This document shows, piece by piece, positions 37,725-46,359 of a stretch of DNA of 64,000 nt. The notes below the pieces were generated by a model. That model ran no database searches. It saw only the letters and a list, made by a program, of their open reading frames with translations, and was not told the origin of the DNA. The position numbers and the translations under genes are program-made. Position 1 is the first letter of the stretch. Each line of letters starts with the position of its first letter. The DNA comes from Shinella kummerowiae (GTDB taxonomy: Bacteria > Pseudomonadota > Alphaproteobacteria > Rhizobiales > Rhizobiaceae). Location of the stretch: contig NZ_WUMK01000006.1 in NCBI RefSeq assembly GCF_009827055.1, positions 372,001-436,000 on the forward strand, read 5' to 3'.

Positions 37725-37825
37725 GAGTGCATCCTGTTTCAGCCCACCGTCGCGTCAGGCGCCGGTGAGCGGGGAAAGATCAGGCCGTGACTATTTGTGA
37801 AGCGCCGAAAACAGGTCTTCGCGCG

Positions 37826-38203
37826 TTATCCGCCTTCGGCCTCGCAGGTCCCGGCCATCGAGCCGAGCCCATCCGCGTGGAAGACTCCGCCGTGCAGGAC
37901 CCCGGACACGGGCTCATTGCCAGCGTCCTTGAACTGCAGCTTGAAGATCCGGTACGGCGCGTCGTCCCATTGTCCCTTGGCTTCGCTCATGACGAGCGAT
38001 CCCTCGACACAGCCCGAGCCCCGGCAGAAGGTTCCCTGCTTGGTCGCGAAATCCAGCCGCAAATCCGCCGGCATGGTGTTCTGCTCGCAGTCGCGCGTGC
38101 AGTCATAGATGACCTGTGCACGGCAATTGAAGACCGCCGGCCCATCGGCAGCGGAGACGGCACCTGCTGCCAGCCCGGCGAGAGCAAGAAGATAAGCACG
38201 CAT
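37826..38203 (-). CDS. Cys-rich secreted protein coupled to the endolysin
   Basis: The product has 125 residues from the ATG at 38203. A clear signal peptide (RAYLLALAGLAAGAVSAA) is followed by a small beta-rich domain. Six cysteines (FNC, YDC, RDC, TFC, SGC, GTC) could form three disulphides in the periplasm. I do not recognise the family. The start lies 2 nt after the stop of the GH19 endolysin gene, implying coupled translation. It is not part of the standard GTA set. Possible roles are an inhibitor or a helper of the lysin; neither is shown by the sequence. Confidence 0.6.
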   Translation of the reverse strand: MRAYLLALAGLAAGAVSAADGPAVFNCRAQVIYDCTRDCEQNTMPADLRLDFATKQGTFCRGSGCVEGSLVMSEAKGQWDDAPYRIFKLQFKDAGNEPVSGVLHGGVFHADGLGSMAGTCEAEGG

Positions 38204-38205
38204 CG

Positions 38206-38829
38206 TCAATCCCCCGTCGTATAGCTGATGGCGCCGTAATAGCTTTTGGCATAGCTGGCGACGAGATCCGCCCTCTCAAGCCCGTTTATGATGCGCCGCG
38301 CATTCCTCCACTCTTCCTTCGTAGCCGAAAAGTGACTGCTCAGTTTCTTGCCGGTGAAACTGCCGTTGATCATGCCCGTGAACATGATCGCAACGGCGGT
38401 CTGGAGATCCATTGCCAGCGTCGGATTAGCAACAAGATCGATGCCAAGTGCCGTCGACATCTTCTCGTAGTTCGACTTGTGGGTCAGTTGCACCAATCCG
38501 CGCCCGAGCCAGCTCCTGCCCTTGCTGTCCTTGTGCCAATAGGGTGTGGATACCCATGGCAGCTTGCCCGCATTGAAGGCCTTGTCCAGAATGGCGATGG
38601 CCTTGTCGTCGGTGCTGGCGAAGGTTTCGCGCACGGCCTGCATGGTGCGGCCGGTTTCGTGATGCGCGGTGCCCAGCATATAGGCGAGCCAGCGGTCATC
38701 CGCGTCCGGCATTTCGCCTTCCCACTTGTCGAGGATCGCGGTCAGCCCGTCGACCTGGGATTGCTTCAGGCTTCCATCAAAAAGAACCGAACGCACCTGA
38801 TTGAAGAAAAACGTCCTGTTGATACCCAT
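38206..38829 (-). CDS. GH19-type (chitinase-like) endolysin in the GTA cluster
   Basis: The product has 207 residues from the ATG at 38829, preceded by GGGAGGG. The lysozyme-like fold shows YMLGTAHHETGRTMQAV, with the general-acid Glu. Further on, SKGRSWLGRGLVQLTHKSNY is the GRG-x-x-QLT-NY signature of GH19 and related phage endolysins, and WRNARRIINGLERADLV closes it. There is no signal peptide, so export would need a holin, as in phage lysis. It sits between terminase and portal, where standard GTA clusters have no lysin. Confidence 0.85.
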   Translation of the reverse strand: MGINRTFFFNQVRSVLFDGSLKQSQVDGLTAILDKWEGEMPDADDRWLAYMLGTAHHETGRTMQAVRETFASTDDKAIAILDKAFNAGKLPWVSTPYWHKDSKGRSWLGRGLVQLTHKSNYEKMSTALGIDLVANPTLAMDLQTAVAIMFTGMINGSFTGKKLSSHFSATKEEWRNARRIINGLERADLVASYAKSYYGAISYTTGD

Positions 38830-39036
38830 TCCACCCTCCCTGGCCTGTTTTCGGCCACGACACAGCCATCGGCGAGGCCTGATGGCGCGCCGGTTGGAGA
38901 CTTTTTGAACTGCCTGCAGATGCCTGGAACGGCTGAAGCGGGTACCGCACTTCAGCATTCACGCAATCAACCACAGAATGCGCCAGAATGCATCCAGAAA
39001 ATGCAAGCGGGTGTCGAATCCAACCCTCGGCTCGCC

Positions 39037-40680
39037 TCAAATCCCCCGCACCCGCGGTTCGCCCTGTCGGTCGAGCACCAGCGCCGTCAGCGCCCAGACG
39101 AGCGCGTCGAGCCGGTCCGGCGAGCGGCCGGCGGAAAGCCCATCCGGCCCGAAGTCGCACATCTGGTCTTCCAGTTCGGGAAAAGCGCCCGCATGCCCCA
39201 CCCGCCCCTGCTCGTAGAGGGCCGCCACCGGCTCGGCGCGCAGGTATTTGCCGCGCGTTGCCCGTACCGTCGAAACCGGCAGGTTGGCATCGATGCTTTT
39301 CAGCATCGCCGTCACCATGTCGCCGCCCTGGTTCACCTCGGCGACCACACGGTCGGCATCGAACCGCTTGAAGGCGCGCACCACAGCACTCGCCCAGCCC
39401 GCCGGGCTGGCGCCCGTCACCGAACAGTCGGCCAGAACCACGCCGCGCCCGCTTTCGTCCATGCCCGCCACGACGATGCCGCAGACCGAAGCCGCGGATG
39501 CCGTCGCCGGCGGGTCGACCGCCACGACGATGCGCGACAGCGGCCCCAGGCTTTTCAGCCGGATCGCCTCCAGCCGCGCCCGGTTCCAGAGTGCGTCCTC
39601 GCGATCGGCAATCAGTTCGCCATCCAGTTCCTGCCGGCCGAGCCGCGTGCCGCCGTAGCGGTCGGCCATGGCGGTCAGGAAGCCGGGCGACAGGTTTTTC
39701 GCATTGTCCGCCGTGCTGATGCGCCGCACTTGCGTGCGCGGATCGTCCGCCAGCGCCCGCAGCAGCGGCACCGGTCGCGGCGTCGTCGTCACCAGCACAC
39801 GCGGATCGTCGCCCAGGCGCAGGCCGAACTGCAGCATGTCCCAGGTCTCCTGCGCATGTTTCCATTTGCCGACCTCGTCGCACCAGGCGAGATGGAATTG
39901 TGGTCCGCGCAGGCTTTCCGGGTCTTCGGATGAAAATATCTGTCCGATCGATCCGTTCGGCCAGACCAGCCTCCGGCGCGATGCCTCGAAGTCCGGCCGC
40001 GACCGCCCGGCAATCCGGCAGATGCCCGAAACGCCGTCGATCATCACCTCACGCGCATCGCCAAGCGTTTCCGCCACCAGCGCGATGCGGCTATCCGGCC
40101 GCGCCAGAGCCAGCGCATGCACCCATTCCGCGCCGGCCCGCGTCTTGCCGGAACCGCGCCCACCCATCAGCAGCCACACCCGCCAGTCGCCGGGCGGCGG
40201 CATCTGCGCCAGCCGGCTTTGGAAGTGCCAGCGGTTCAGGCCGGAGCGGGTCGTCGGCAACACCCGCGCCACCGTTTCCCGCCGCTCGCCAGCCTCGTCG
40301 CCGCCAGCAATTGCCGATGCGCAGGCCCGAAACCCCTCTCCATCGATCGACGCTGAAGGTGTCTCAGGCGTTTCCACGCCCCCCTTCTCCCCGCCTGCGG
40401 GGAGAAGGTCCCGGCAGGGGGATGAGGGGCCATCGCCGCCAGCAGGGTCAACACCCCGGCTGCCAAGCCCGGCTTCCAGCGCATCGGCTTTCTCTTGCAA
40501 GTCCGTCCAGCCCCGCCGTTCATCGATCCCTGCGAATTCCACAGCCGCTGTCGCAACAATCGCCTTGATCTTCTGCTCAAGCTGCTCGGCGGCCCGTCGC
40601 TGGTTACGGCCCGCTTTCCGCACGGGCGGCAACTTCGCCGCCAGGCCCGTTTTCCCGCATCCAGTCTTGTTTGGCGGCAT
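39037..40680 (-). CDS. GTA terminase large subunit/DNA packaging protein (gp2)
   Basis: The open frame has 547 codons. The ATPase has Walker A GGRGSGKTRAGAEW (about residue 174), Walker B-like FHLAWCDEVGKW, and the coupling motif VLVTTTPRP. The nuclease half includes IVVAVDPPAT, RVVAEVNQGGDM and LVWALTALVLDRQ. The first 100 residues are unusual. They overlap gp1 by 77 nt, contain a translated palindromic repeat (PCRDLLPAGGEKGG), and exceed the family N-terminus. An in-frame GTG at 40377, preceded by GGAGAAGG supplied by that repeat, would give 446 residues, closer to GTA terminases. Confidence 0.9.
   Translation of the reverse strand: MPPNKTGCGKTGLAAKLPPVRKAGRNQRRAAEQLEQKIKAIVATAAVEFAGIDERRGWTDLQEKADALEAGLGSRGVDPAGGDGPSSPCRDLLPAGGEKGGVETPETPSASIDGEGFRACASAIAGGDEAGERRETVARVLPTTRSGLNRWHFQSRLAQMPPPGDWRVWLLMGGRGSGKTRAGAEWVHALALARPDSRIALVAETLGDAREVMIDGVSGICRIAGRSRPDFEASRRRLVWPNGSIGQIFSSEDPESLRGPQFHLAWCDEVGKWKHAQETWDMLQFGLRLGDDPRVLVTTTPRPVPLLRALADDPRTQVRRISTADNAKNLSPGFLTAMADRYGGTRLGRQELDGELIADREDALWNRARLEAIRLKSLGPLSRIVVAVDPPATASAASVCGIVVAGMDESGRGVVLADCSVTGASPAGWASAVVRAFKRFDADRVVAEVNQGGDMVTAMLKSIDANLPVSTVRATRGKYLRAEPVAALYEQGRVGHAGAFPELEDQMCDFGPDGLSAGRSPDRLDALVWALTALVLDRQGEPRVRGI
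40383..40408. repeat. palindromic rhizobial repeat inside the terminase reading frame
   Basis: CCTTCTCCCC (40383-40392) and GGGGAGAAGG (40399-40408) are perfect 10-bp arms around GCCTGC. The flanking GGCAGGGGGATGAGGGGC (to about 40430) is the usual companion of this rhizobial extragenic palindrome. It keeps the terminase frame open. Confidence 0.7.
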
Positions 40681-41152
40681 GCAACCGTTCCTTCACCCGT
40701 GCCTCGACCAGCCGCTCGAACTCGTCCGCTAGCGCCGCCGCATCCTCCGGCTCGCCGCGCGCGGCTTCCGCCTCGGCCCATTCGTTGATCAGCGTGCGCT
40801 GCAGGCTGTCGATCTTTTCCAGCGTGCGCACGATCAGCGACACCGCCTCGATCGCCGCCTTGGCGTCGGTCTGCGCCACCTTGCGCGATGCATCGTCCTC
40901 GGCCGCGTCCGCATCCCGCTCGGCCAGCGCCTTCTGGCTCTGGAAGCGCTGGAACCGCTCGCGCAGCTCCTTCGTCATCTCCAGCAGCATCGCCTGCATG
41001 TCGAGGAACGGGTCGAGCGGCGCCTGCGCCTTGGTATCAAGCACCAGCGCGGCCCCGCCCGAAAACACGGCCCGCCGCCCCGCCAGCCCGTCATAAACCG
41101 CCGGCTCCGGCGAGACGCCGAAAAGCCCGATATCGATCGTCACCGCATCCAT
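40604..41152 (-). CDS. putative GTA small terminase (gp1-like)
   Basis: The product has 182 residues from the ATG at 41152. After a short beta N-terminus (DAVTIDIGLFGVSPEPAV) it is mostly helical and charged, with likely coiled coil (LEMTKELRERFQRFQSQKAL; VSLIVRTLEKIDSLQRTLI) and a basic tail. It is the first gene of the cluster, directly before and overlapping the large terminase. Position and coiled coil suggest a small terminase, but similarity to RcGTA gp1 is not obvious by eye. A TTG at 41206 is an alternative start. Confidence 0.6.
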   Translation of the reverse strand: MDAVTIDIGLFGVSPEPAVYDGLAGRRAVFSGGAALVLDTKAQAPLDPFLDMQAMLLEMTKELRERFQRFQSQKALAERDADAAEDDASRKVAQTDAKAAIEAVSLIVRTLEKIDSLQRTLINEWAEAEAARGEPEDAAALADEFERLVEARVKERLHAAKQDWMRENGPGGEVAARAESGP

Positions 41153-41434
41153 GGCAAAACCCGCAAAAGAAAAGGCGCCCGGACCGAAGAGCCGAGCACC
41201 TGTCAATAAATTCCTATCATTCAGCCGTCGGGCACGCCCACGAATGGCCCAACCTCAGGAAAATCCAGCAACGCTGTTGGCCGCACCTTTCCGACTATGC
41301 CATAACCCTATCAAACCACCGCGACGCCGTCAAGGACTATTTTCCTATTTTTGTGCACCCGTCCCAAAGCACTGAATCTTTATCATCGCGGCTTACAAGG
41401 AAATCATCGATCCGTCGCCGAGCGAAGACCAGAC
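41153..41434. promoter_or_regulatory. divergent intergenic region at the head of the GTA cluster
   Basis: These 282 bp separate gp1 (minus) from the orphan gene (plus) and should hold the main GTA promoter. TTGACA on the minus strand (about 41201-41206) is a possible -35, but no matching -10 at 16-18 nt is obvious. No full TTAA-N7-TTAA box was seen. The region is AT-richer than its surroundings near 41330-41400. Confidence 0.3.
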
Positions 41435-42475
41435 ATGAGCCCCACCCCAACGCCCGCGGAAATCCTTCGTGCCGCCATGAAGGAGATTTCACCCACCACG
41501 CTAAGGCCGACGGATTCGAGACCGCAGTGTTCCGATTGGGCAGTGCCGGGTAGGAGGGCGCGCCTTTTTCTTCACGACACGTGGTCGAGGTCTCCTGCGC
41601 CTTGGGACCTGCCGAAAAATGATCTGCCCTGGCATAATGACATGGCTCCGCGGCTCGATATGGGCGTGCTCACACTCCACGGAATCCACCTCAACTTCTG
41701 CATCTGGCGATGGATGAACGTGGTTCCCGCGCAAAGGTCCCGGATCGTCAGGACGTTTGCTTTTCCTTTGGATTTGCAGATGAACCTGGCCATCGAACAG
41801 ATCAACTTCAGCGACATTCATCACCCCGCCGTCATGGACCTGACGGAAGACGACGTCGAAGGCCTTGCGGACTTCATTCGTTTCACCATGCAGACATATC
41901 TGAAGGCCTGGACTGCAGGTAAGGTGGAACGGGCCGCACGATACAATTGTCGCGCCGTCGGAAAGTTGCACGAAAACTGGCGAGACCCCCGCCCTAGTCT
42001 GGTGGCTTTGAACGAACAATTGTCATCCTACGCCCGGAGTTTCACACCAGCGCGCGTGCAACACCCCTTGCTGGGTCGGTATAAAATCGAAGGAGAAGGC
42101 TGGTATTGCAGCGCGACCCTGAAAGAAGAGCCGGACATCTTCGTCATGATACCGGGAACAGACCGCGAAGACCCGCTATGTCATCACGGTAGAGTCCGAA
42201 TTGGCTCTCAGGAAGTCCCGATCGACATCATTGAATTCTACGACGTCAAGCCGGTGGAAACCACGCTTGGCGAAAACGGAGACCCTATCGAAAGCTTTCG
42301 CCTCTACGCGATGATACATCCATTCAGCCAATCCGTTGAACCCATTCGAAGCCCGCCCGCCGGGATCGACATGTCCGGCGCCACGCGGGCCGTCCAGCAC
42401 ATGAAATGGGCATGGATTCAGCACCATCAGGCGCGAGCCCGGACAAACACCGTCATAGACGTCGTGATATTGTGA
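41435..42475 (+). CDS. uncharacterised 346-residue protein divergent from the GTA
   Basis: The ATG at 41435 begins MSPTPTPAEILRAAMKEI; the frame is open upstream to 41351. It is soluble, with no signal peptide or membrane segment. Aromatic-rich stretches (GIHLNFCIWRWMNVVPAQRS; WAWIQHHQARARTN) and a helical segment (LADFIRFTMQTYLKAWTAGK) are visible, but no known motif. Codon use looks less GC-biased than its neighbours, suggesting acquisition. Its place beside the GTA promoter could be coincidence. The family is not recognised. Confidence 0.6.
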   Translation: MSPTPTPAEILRAAMKEISPTTLRPTDSRPQCSDWAVPGRRARLFLHDTWSRSPAPWDLPKNDLPWHNDMAPRLDMGVLTLHGIHLNFCIWRWMNVVPAQRSRIVRTFAFPLDLQMNLAIEQINFSDIHHPAVMDLTEDDVEGLADFIRFTMQTYLKAWTAGKVERAARYNCRAVGKLHENWRDPRPSLVALNEQLSSYARSFTPARVQHPLLGRYKIEGEGWYCSATLKEEPDIFVMIPGTDREDPLCHHGRVRIGSQEVPIDIIEFYDVKPVETTLGENGDPIESFRLYAMIHPFSQSVEPIRSPPAGIDMSGATRAVQHMKWAWIQHHQARARTNTVIDVVIL

Positions 42476-42562
42476 TCCGAGGCGGCCGACCCGGGCAGCG
42501 CCTATGCACCTCCGCACCACCTCTGCTTTCTGTTTTGCCGCCATTGTGCTACCCTCCACCCC

Positions 42563-42895
42563 ATGAAATCAAACGATCTCATCGCGATTGCGCTCGGCAT
42601 GCCGGAAGCGCGGGAGAGCGCGCATTTTGGCAAGCGCGACTTCCGGGTGGGCGAGAAGATTTTCATGTCGTTGCCGCAGCCGGGCCGTGCGGTCCTGAAG
42701 TTGACGCCCGGCCAGCAGGCCATGGTGGTCGAAACCGATCCCGGTCTGTGTGCGCCGGTGCCGGGCGGCTGGGGCCTCAAGGGCTGGACGTCGGTCTATT
42801 TCGACGGCGCGGACGACGAGCGCGTGCGCGACCTGATCGGCACCGCCTGGCGCAACGTGGCGCCCAAGAAGCTGGCCGCCAGCCGCCTGAACTGA
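42563..42895 (+). CDS. MmcQ/YjbR family DNA-binding-fold protein
   Basis: The product has 110 residues with the CyaY-like fold markers ALGMPEARESAHFGKRDFRV, KIFMSLPQPGRAVLKLT, and C-terminal GWTSVYFDGADDERVRDLI plus AWRNVAPKKL. The molecular role of this family is undefined; some members bind DNA. It is convergent with the YcgN gene, 7 nt between stops. Confidence 0.88.
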   Translation: MKSNDLIAIALGMPEARESAHFGKRDFRVGEKIFMSLPQPGRAVLKLTPGQQAMVVETDPGLCAPVPGGWGLKGWTSVYFDGADDERVRDLIGTAWRNVAPKKLAASRLN

Positions 42896-42902
42896 CGCCG
42901 CC

Positions 42903-43385
42903 CTATTTCCCCTCGCCCACTTCCAGCGGCCAGGTCACGAGATAGTCCTCGTAGTCGTCCGTATCGATACCCTCTTCGCTGATCGTGCGCCCGCGCGCCG
43001 AAATGCCGGCCTGGTGCACGGTTTCCGGGTCACCGGAAACCAGCGGGTGCCACCAGTAGAGGTCGTGGCCATCGCGCACCAGCCGGTAGCCGCAGGTCGG
43101 CGGCAGCCAGCTGATCTTCTCGACGCTCTCCACCGTCAGCCGGATACAGTCGGGCACGGTCGCCTGCCGGTTTTCGTAGTCCGAGCATCGACAGCTCTCG
43201 CCGTCGAGCAGCACGCAGCGGATCGAGGTCCAGGCGATTTCGCCCGTGTCCCAGTCTTCCAGCTTGTTGAGACAACAGAGCCCGCAGCCGTCGCACAGGC
43301 TCTCCCACTCCGCGTCGTTCATTTCGGCAAGCGTCTTCGTCTTCCAGAACGGCAGATCGCCGGGCTTTTCCGCATTGTTGCTCAT
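42903..43385 (-). CDS. YcgN-family cysteine cluster protein (UPF0260)
   Basis: The product has 160 residues from the Met at 43385 (43388 is equally possible). The cluster [20 protein letters not shown] and later cysteines ([29 protein letters not shown]) form the metal-binding pattern of the CxxCxxCC family, probably Zn or Fe-S. The conserved [18 protein letters not shown] follows. Function is unknown in general. Confidence 0.9.
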   Translation of the reverse strand: MSNNAEKPGDLPFWKTKTLAEMNDAEWESLCDGCGLCCLNKLEDWDTGEIAWTSIRCVLLDGESCRCSDYENRQATVPDCIRLTVESVEKISWLPPTCGYRLVRDGHDLYWWHPLVSGDPETVHQAGISARGRTISEEGIDTDDYEDYLVTWPLEVGEGK

Positions 43386-43536
43386 CATGCCCGACCCCTG
43401 AACCCCTCGGGGCCAAAGGTCAAGGGCCATGGCCGCTAACCCTTTCCCGCAAATTCCGTTCTATCGCCGTCAAAAGACTGATATCGTCCCCGAATAAAGC
43501 GGTGGTGACAGGACGTTAACCGAATGCGGGCAGGTT

Positions 43537-45735
43537 GTGGCCCCCGCCAAGAGGTCCGCGATCGTGGAAGACGACGACCAAAAATCGACGAAGCCCCGCC
43601 GCCGCAAGCGGCATTTTCTTCTGCGCATCGATTCCTGGATCGACTCCACGGTCTGGAACGCCGGCTTCCGCCTGGCCGAAATCTGGGAGGAGATCACCAT
43701 CTTCTCCCGCCGCTTCCACGCAAAAGGCTGGAAAAAGGCCGTCTTCGAGGTCGCCGGCGAAGGCATGAACCTCGGCACCGCCGGTTTCGTGCTGCTCTTG
43801 GCGCTGGCGCTGCCAGCCTTCGAGGAAACCAAGGGCAACTGGCGCGCACAGAGCGATTTCGCCGTCACCTTCCTCGACCGCTACGGCAACGAGATCGGCC
43901 ATCGCGGCATCATCCACGAGGATTCCGCGCCGATCGACGAACTGCCCGATCACCTCATCAAGGCGGTGCTCGCCACGGAAGACCGCCGCTTCTTCAGCCA
44001 TTTCGGCATCGATTTCCTCGGCCTTGCCCGCGCCATGAACGAGAATGCGCGCGCCGGCGGCGTGGTGCAGGGCGGCTCGACGCTCACCCAGCAGCTCGCG
44101 AAAAACCTGTTCCTGTCGAACGAGCGCACCCTCGAGCGCAAGATCAAGGAGGCCTTCCTCGCCCTCTGGCTGGAAGCGAACCTCTCCAAGAAGGAGATCC
44201 TGCGCCTCTATCTCGACCGCGCCTATATGGGCGGCGGCACGTTCGGCGCGGCGGCGGCGGCGCAGTTCTATTTCGGCAAGAACGTCACGGATGTGAACCT
44301 TGCCGAATCCGCCATGCTCGCCGGCCTGTTCAAGGCGCCGGCGCGCTATGCGCCCCACGTCAACCTGCCGGCCGCCCGCGCCCGCGCCAACGAGGTGCTG
44401 ACCAATCTCGTGCAGGGCGGGCTGATGACCGAGGGCCAGGTGATCGCCGCCCGGCGCAACCCCGCCACCATCATCGACCGCAACGAGAAGACCGCGCCCG
44501 ACTTCTTCCTCGACTGGGCCTTCGAGGAGGTGCAGCGCATCGCAAAACCCTTCGCCCAGCATTCGCTGATCGTCCGCACGACCATCGACATGGGCCTGCA
44601 GGCCGCCGCAGAAGAGGCCGTGGAAAGCGGCCTGCGCCAGTACGGCGAGAGCTACCGCGTCAAGCAGGGTGCGCTGGCGATGATCGAGAACGGCGGCGCC
44701 GTGCGCGCCATGGTCGGCGGGCGTGATTATGGCGAGAGCCAGTTCAACCGCGCGACACGGGCGCTGCGCCAGCCGGGCTCGTCCTTCAAGGCCTATACCT
44801 ATGCCGCCGCCATGGAATCCGGCATGACGCCCGAGACGACCATCGTCGATGCGCCGATCAGCTGGGGCGGCTGGTCGCCGCAGAACTATGGCCGCAGTTT
44901 CGCGGGCCGCGTGACGCTGATGACGGCGATGGCGAAGTCCATCAACACCGTGCCGGTGCGCCTTGCCAAGGACAAGCTCGGCACCAAGCGCATCGCGGAA
45001 ATCGCCAAGGAAATGGGCGTCGAAACGCCGCTGCGCACCGACAAGACCATGCCGCTCGGCACCTCGGAAGTCACCGTGCTCGACCAGGCGACGGCCTATG
45101 CCGTCTTCCCCGCCGGCGGTCTGCAGTCGCGCCGCCACGGCATCAGCCAGATGCTCAATTACGACGGCGACATCCTCTACGATTTCGGCCGCGACGAACC
45201 GCCGGCCAAACGCATCCTGTCCGAGCAGGCGGATTCGTCGATGAACCGCATTTTCGTCACCATTCCGGTGAGCGGTACGGCGCGGCGCGGCGCGCTCGAC
45301 CGCGGCATCGTCTCCGGCGGCAAGACGGGCACCACCCAGGCCTATCGCGACGCCTGGTATGTCGGCTTCACCGGCAACTACACCGCCGCCGTCTGGTTCG
45401 GCAACGACGACTACACCTCGACCAACAACATGACCGGCGGCTCGCTGCCTGCCATGACCTTCAAGCGCCTGATGGATTATGCCCACCAGGGCATCGAGCT
45501 GAAACCCATTCCCGGTATCGAGAACCCGCTGCCGGACGGCACGAAGGCGACCGAGGTCGCCGCGACAACGGGCGACGAAAACCCGTTGCCGGCGCTGGTG
45601 CGTCCCCGCTCGCTCTCGGCCGATGTCACCAAGCTCTTGAAGGACATCACCCGCCAGTTCAATGAGGCCAAGCCACTGAAGGCGGACGGCCGCGTGGCCG
45701 CGCTTGACGGGGCTCGACCGAACCGGACAGAGTAA
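43537..45735 (+). CDS. class A penicillin-binding protein (transglycosylase/transpeptidase)
   Basis: The product has 732 residues from a GTG at 43537 (another GTG at 43564). A basic cytoplasmic tail (KSTKPRRRKRHFLLRI) precedes one membrane anchor (LGTAGFVLLLALALPAFEE). The GT51 domain has the catalytic Glu in ATEDRRFFSHFGID and QGGSTLTQQLAKNLFL. The transpeptidase domain has SxxK in QPGSSFKAYTYAA, SxN in AKSINTVPVRL and KTG in SGGKTGTTQAYRDAWYVGFT. It synthesises and cross-links peptidoglycan. The two downstream envelope genes follow in the same direction. Confidence 0.93.
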   Translation: MAPAKRSAIVEDDDQKSTKPRRRKRHFLLRIDSWIDSTVWNAGFRLAEIWEEITIFSRRFHAKGWKKAVFEVAGEGMNLGTAGFVLLLALALPAFEETKGNWRAQSDFAVTFLDRYGNEIGHRGIIHEDSAPIDELPDHLIKAVLATEDRRFFSHFGIDFLGLARAMNENARAGGVVQGGSTLTQQLAKNLFLSNERTLERKIKEAFLALWLEANLSKKEILRLYLDRAYMGGGTFGAAAAAQFYFGKNVTDVNLAESAMLAGLFKAPARYAPHVNLPAARARANEVLTNLVQGGLMTEGQVIAARRNPATIIDRNEKTAPDFFLDWAFEEVQRIAKPFAQHSLIVRTTIDMGLQAAAEEAVESGLRQYGESYRVKQGALAMIENGGAVRAMVGGRDYGESQFNRATRALRQPGSSFKAYTYAAAMESGMTPETTIVDAPISWGGWSPQNYGRSFAGRVTLMTAMAKSINTVPVRLAKDKLGTKRIAEIAKEMGVETPLRTDKTMPLGTSEVTVLDQATAYAVFPAGGLQSRRHGISQMLNYDGDILYDFGRDEPPAKRILSEQADSSMNRIFVTIPVSGTARRGALDRGIVSGGKTGTTQAYRDAWYVGFTGNYTAAVWFGNDDYTSTNNMTGGSLPAMTFKRLMDYAHQGIELKPIPGIENPLPDGTKATEVAATTGDENPLPALVRPRSLSADVTKLLKDITRQFNEAKPLKADGRVAALDGARPNRTE

Positions 45736-45759
45736 CCAGAAGCTGATTCCAACGGTCGA

Positions 45760-46359
45760 TTGCCCTTGTTCCGTACACCCCTCGTCATCGCCACAGCGCT
45801 CGCCGTCGCCTTCGGGCTCGGTATCCTGAGTTCGATCTATGCGCTGCGGGCGACGGTCGGCTTCGGCGCCATCGCGCTCGGCCCCTGGACCGCCTTCCCA
45901 ACCGCGCAGACGATCGACGCCGACCCCTACGCGAAGGCCCACCGCGCACGCGACGGCAAGCTGCTGCTCGGCGGCGCCGAAGGCCTCACCTTCACCGCAG
46001 CGACGGACAGCGAGAACCGCTCGCTTGTCGAAAACTGCCGCTATGAGATCAAGGGCATCACGCCGCCCGCCCGCCTCTGGACGCTGCATGCGGCCGACCG
46101 CAACGGCAACCCGCTGCCGGGCACCCTGCCCGGCCTGCCGACTGGCATCAACGCCTGGTCGGTGCTGCGCAGCGCCGACAGCAGTTTTTCGATCCGCATC
46201 GCCGCAGCGGCCACGCCCGGCAACTGGCTTGCCGTGCCGGAAGGCAGGGCGCCGTTCCTGCTGGTCATGACCCTGCTCGACACGCCGACCGCCGGCAGCT
46301 CCGGCGTCATCGACCTCGCCATGCCCGGCATCACCCGGCTGGACTGTGCCGATGCGTAA
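45760..46359 (+). CDS. DUF1214 membrane-anchored protein
   Basis: The product has 199 residues from a TTG at 45760; no ATG fits. The N-terminal anchor (PLVIATALAVAFGLGILSSI) is followed by the beta-sandwich DUF1214 domain with WTLHAADRNGNPLPGTLPGL and the C-terminal TPTAGSSGVIDLAMPGITR. It is exported or periplasmic. Its TAA overlaps the start of the following DUF1254 gene by 8 nt. In many bacteria both domains are fused in one protein. Confidence 0.82.
   Translation: MPLFRTPLVIATALAVAFGLGILSSIYALRATVGFGAIALGPWTAFPTAQTIDADPYAKAHRARDGKLLLGGAEGLTFTAATDSENRSLVENCRYEIKGITPPARLWTLHAADRNGNPLPGTLPGLPTGINAWSVLRSADSSFSIRIAAAATPGNWLAVPEGRAPFLLVMTLLDTPTAGSSGVIDLAMPGITRLDCADA

Noticed and set aside
24635-41152. 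Interpretation as an ordinary integrated prophage
   Set aside because: No integrase, repressor, replication genes or att-like direct repeats were seen, and gene order and sizes match the RcGTA core instead.
43516-46089. 857-codon open frame on the minus strand
   Set aside because: Antisense to the class A penicillin-binding protein; composition typical of a shadow frame.
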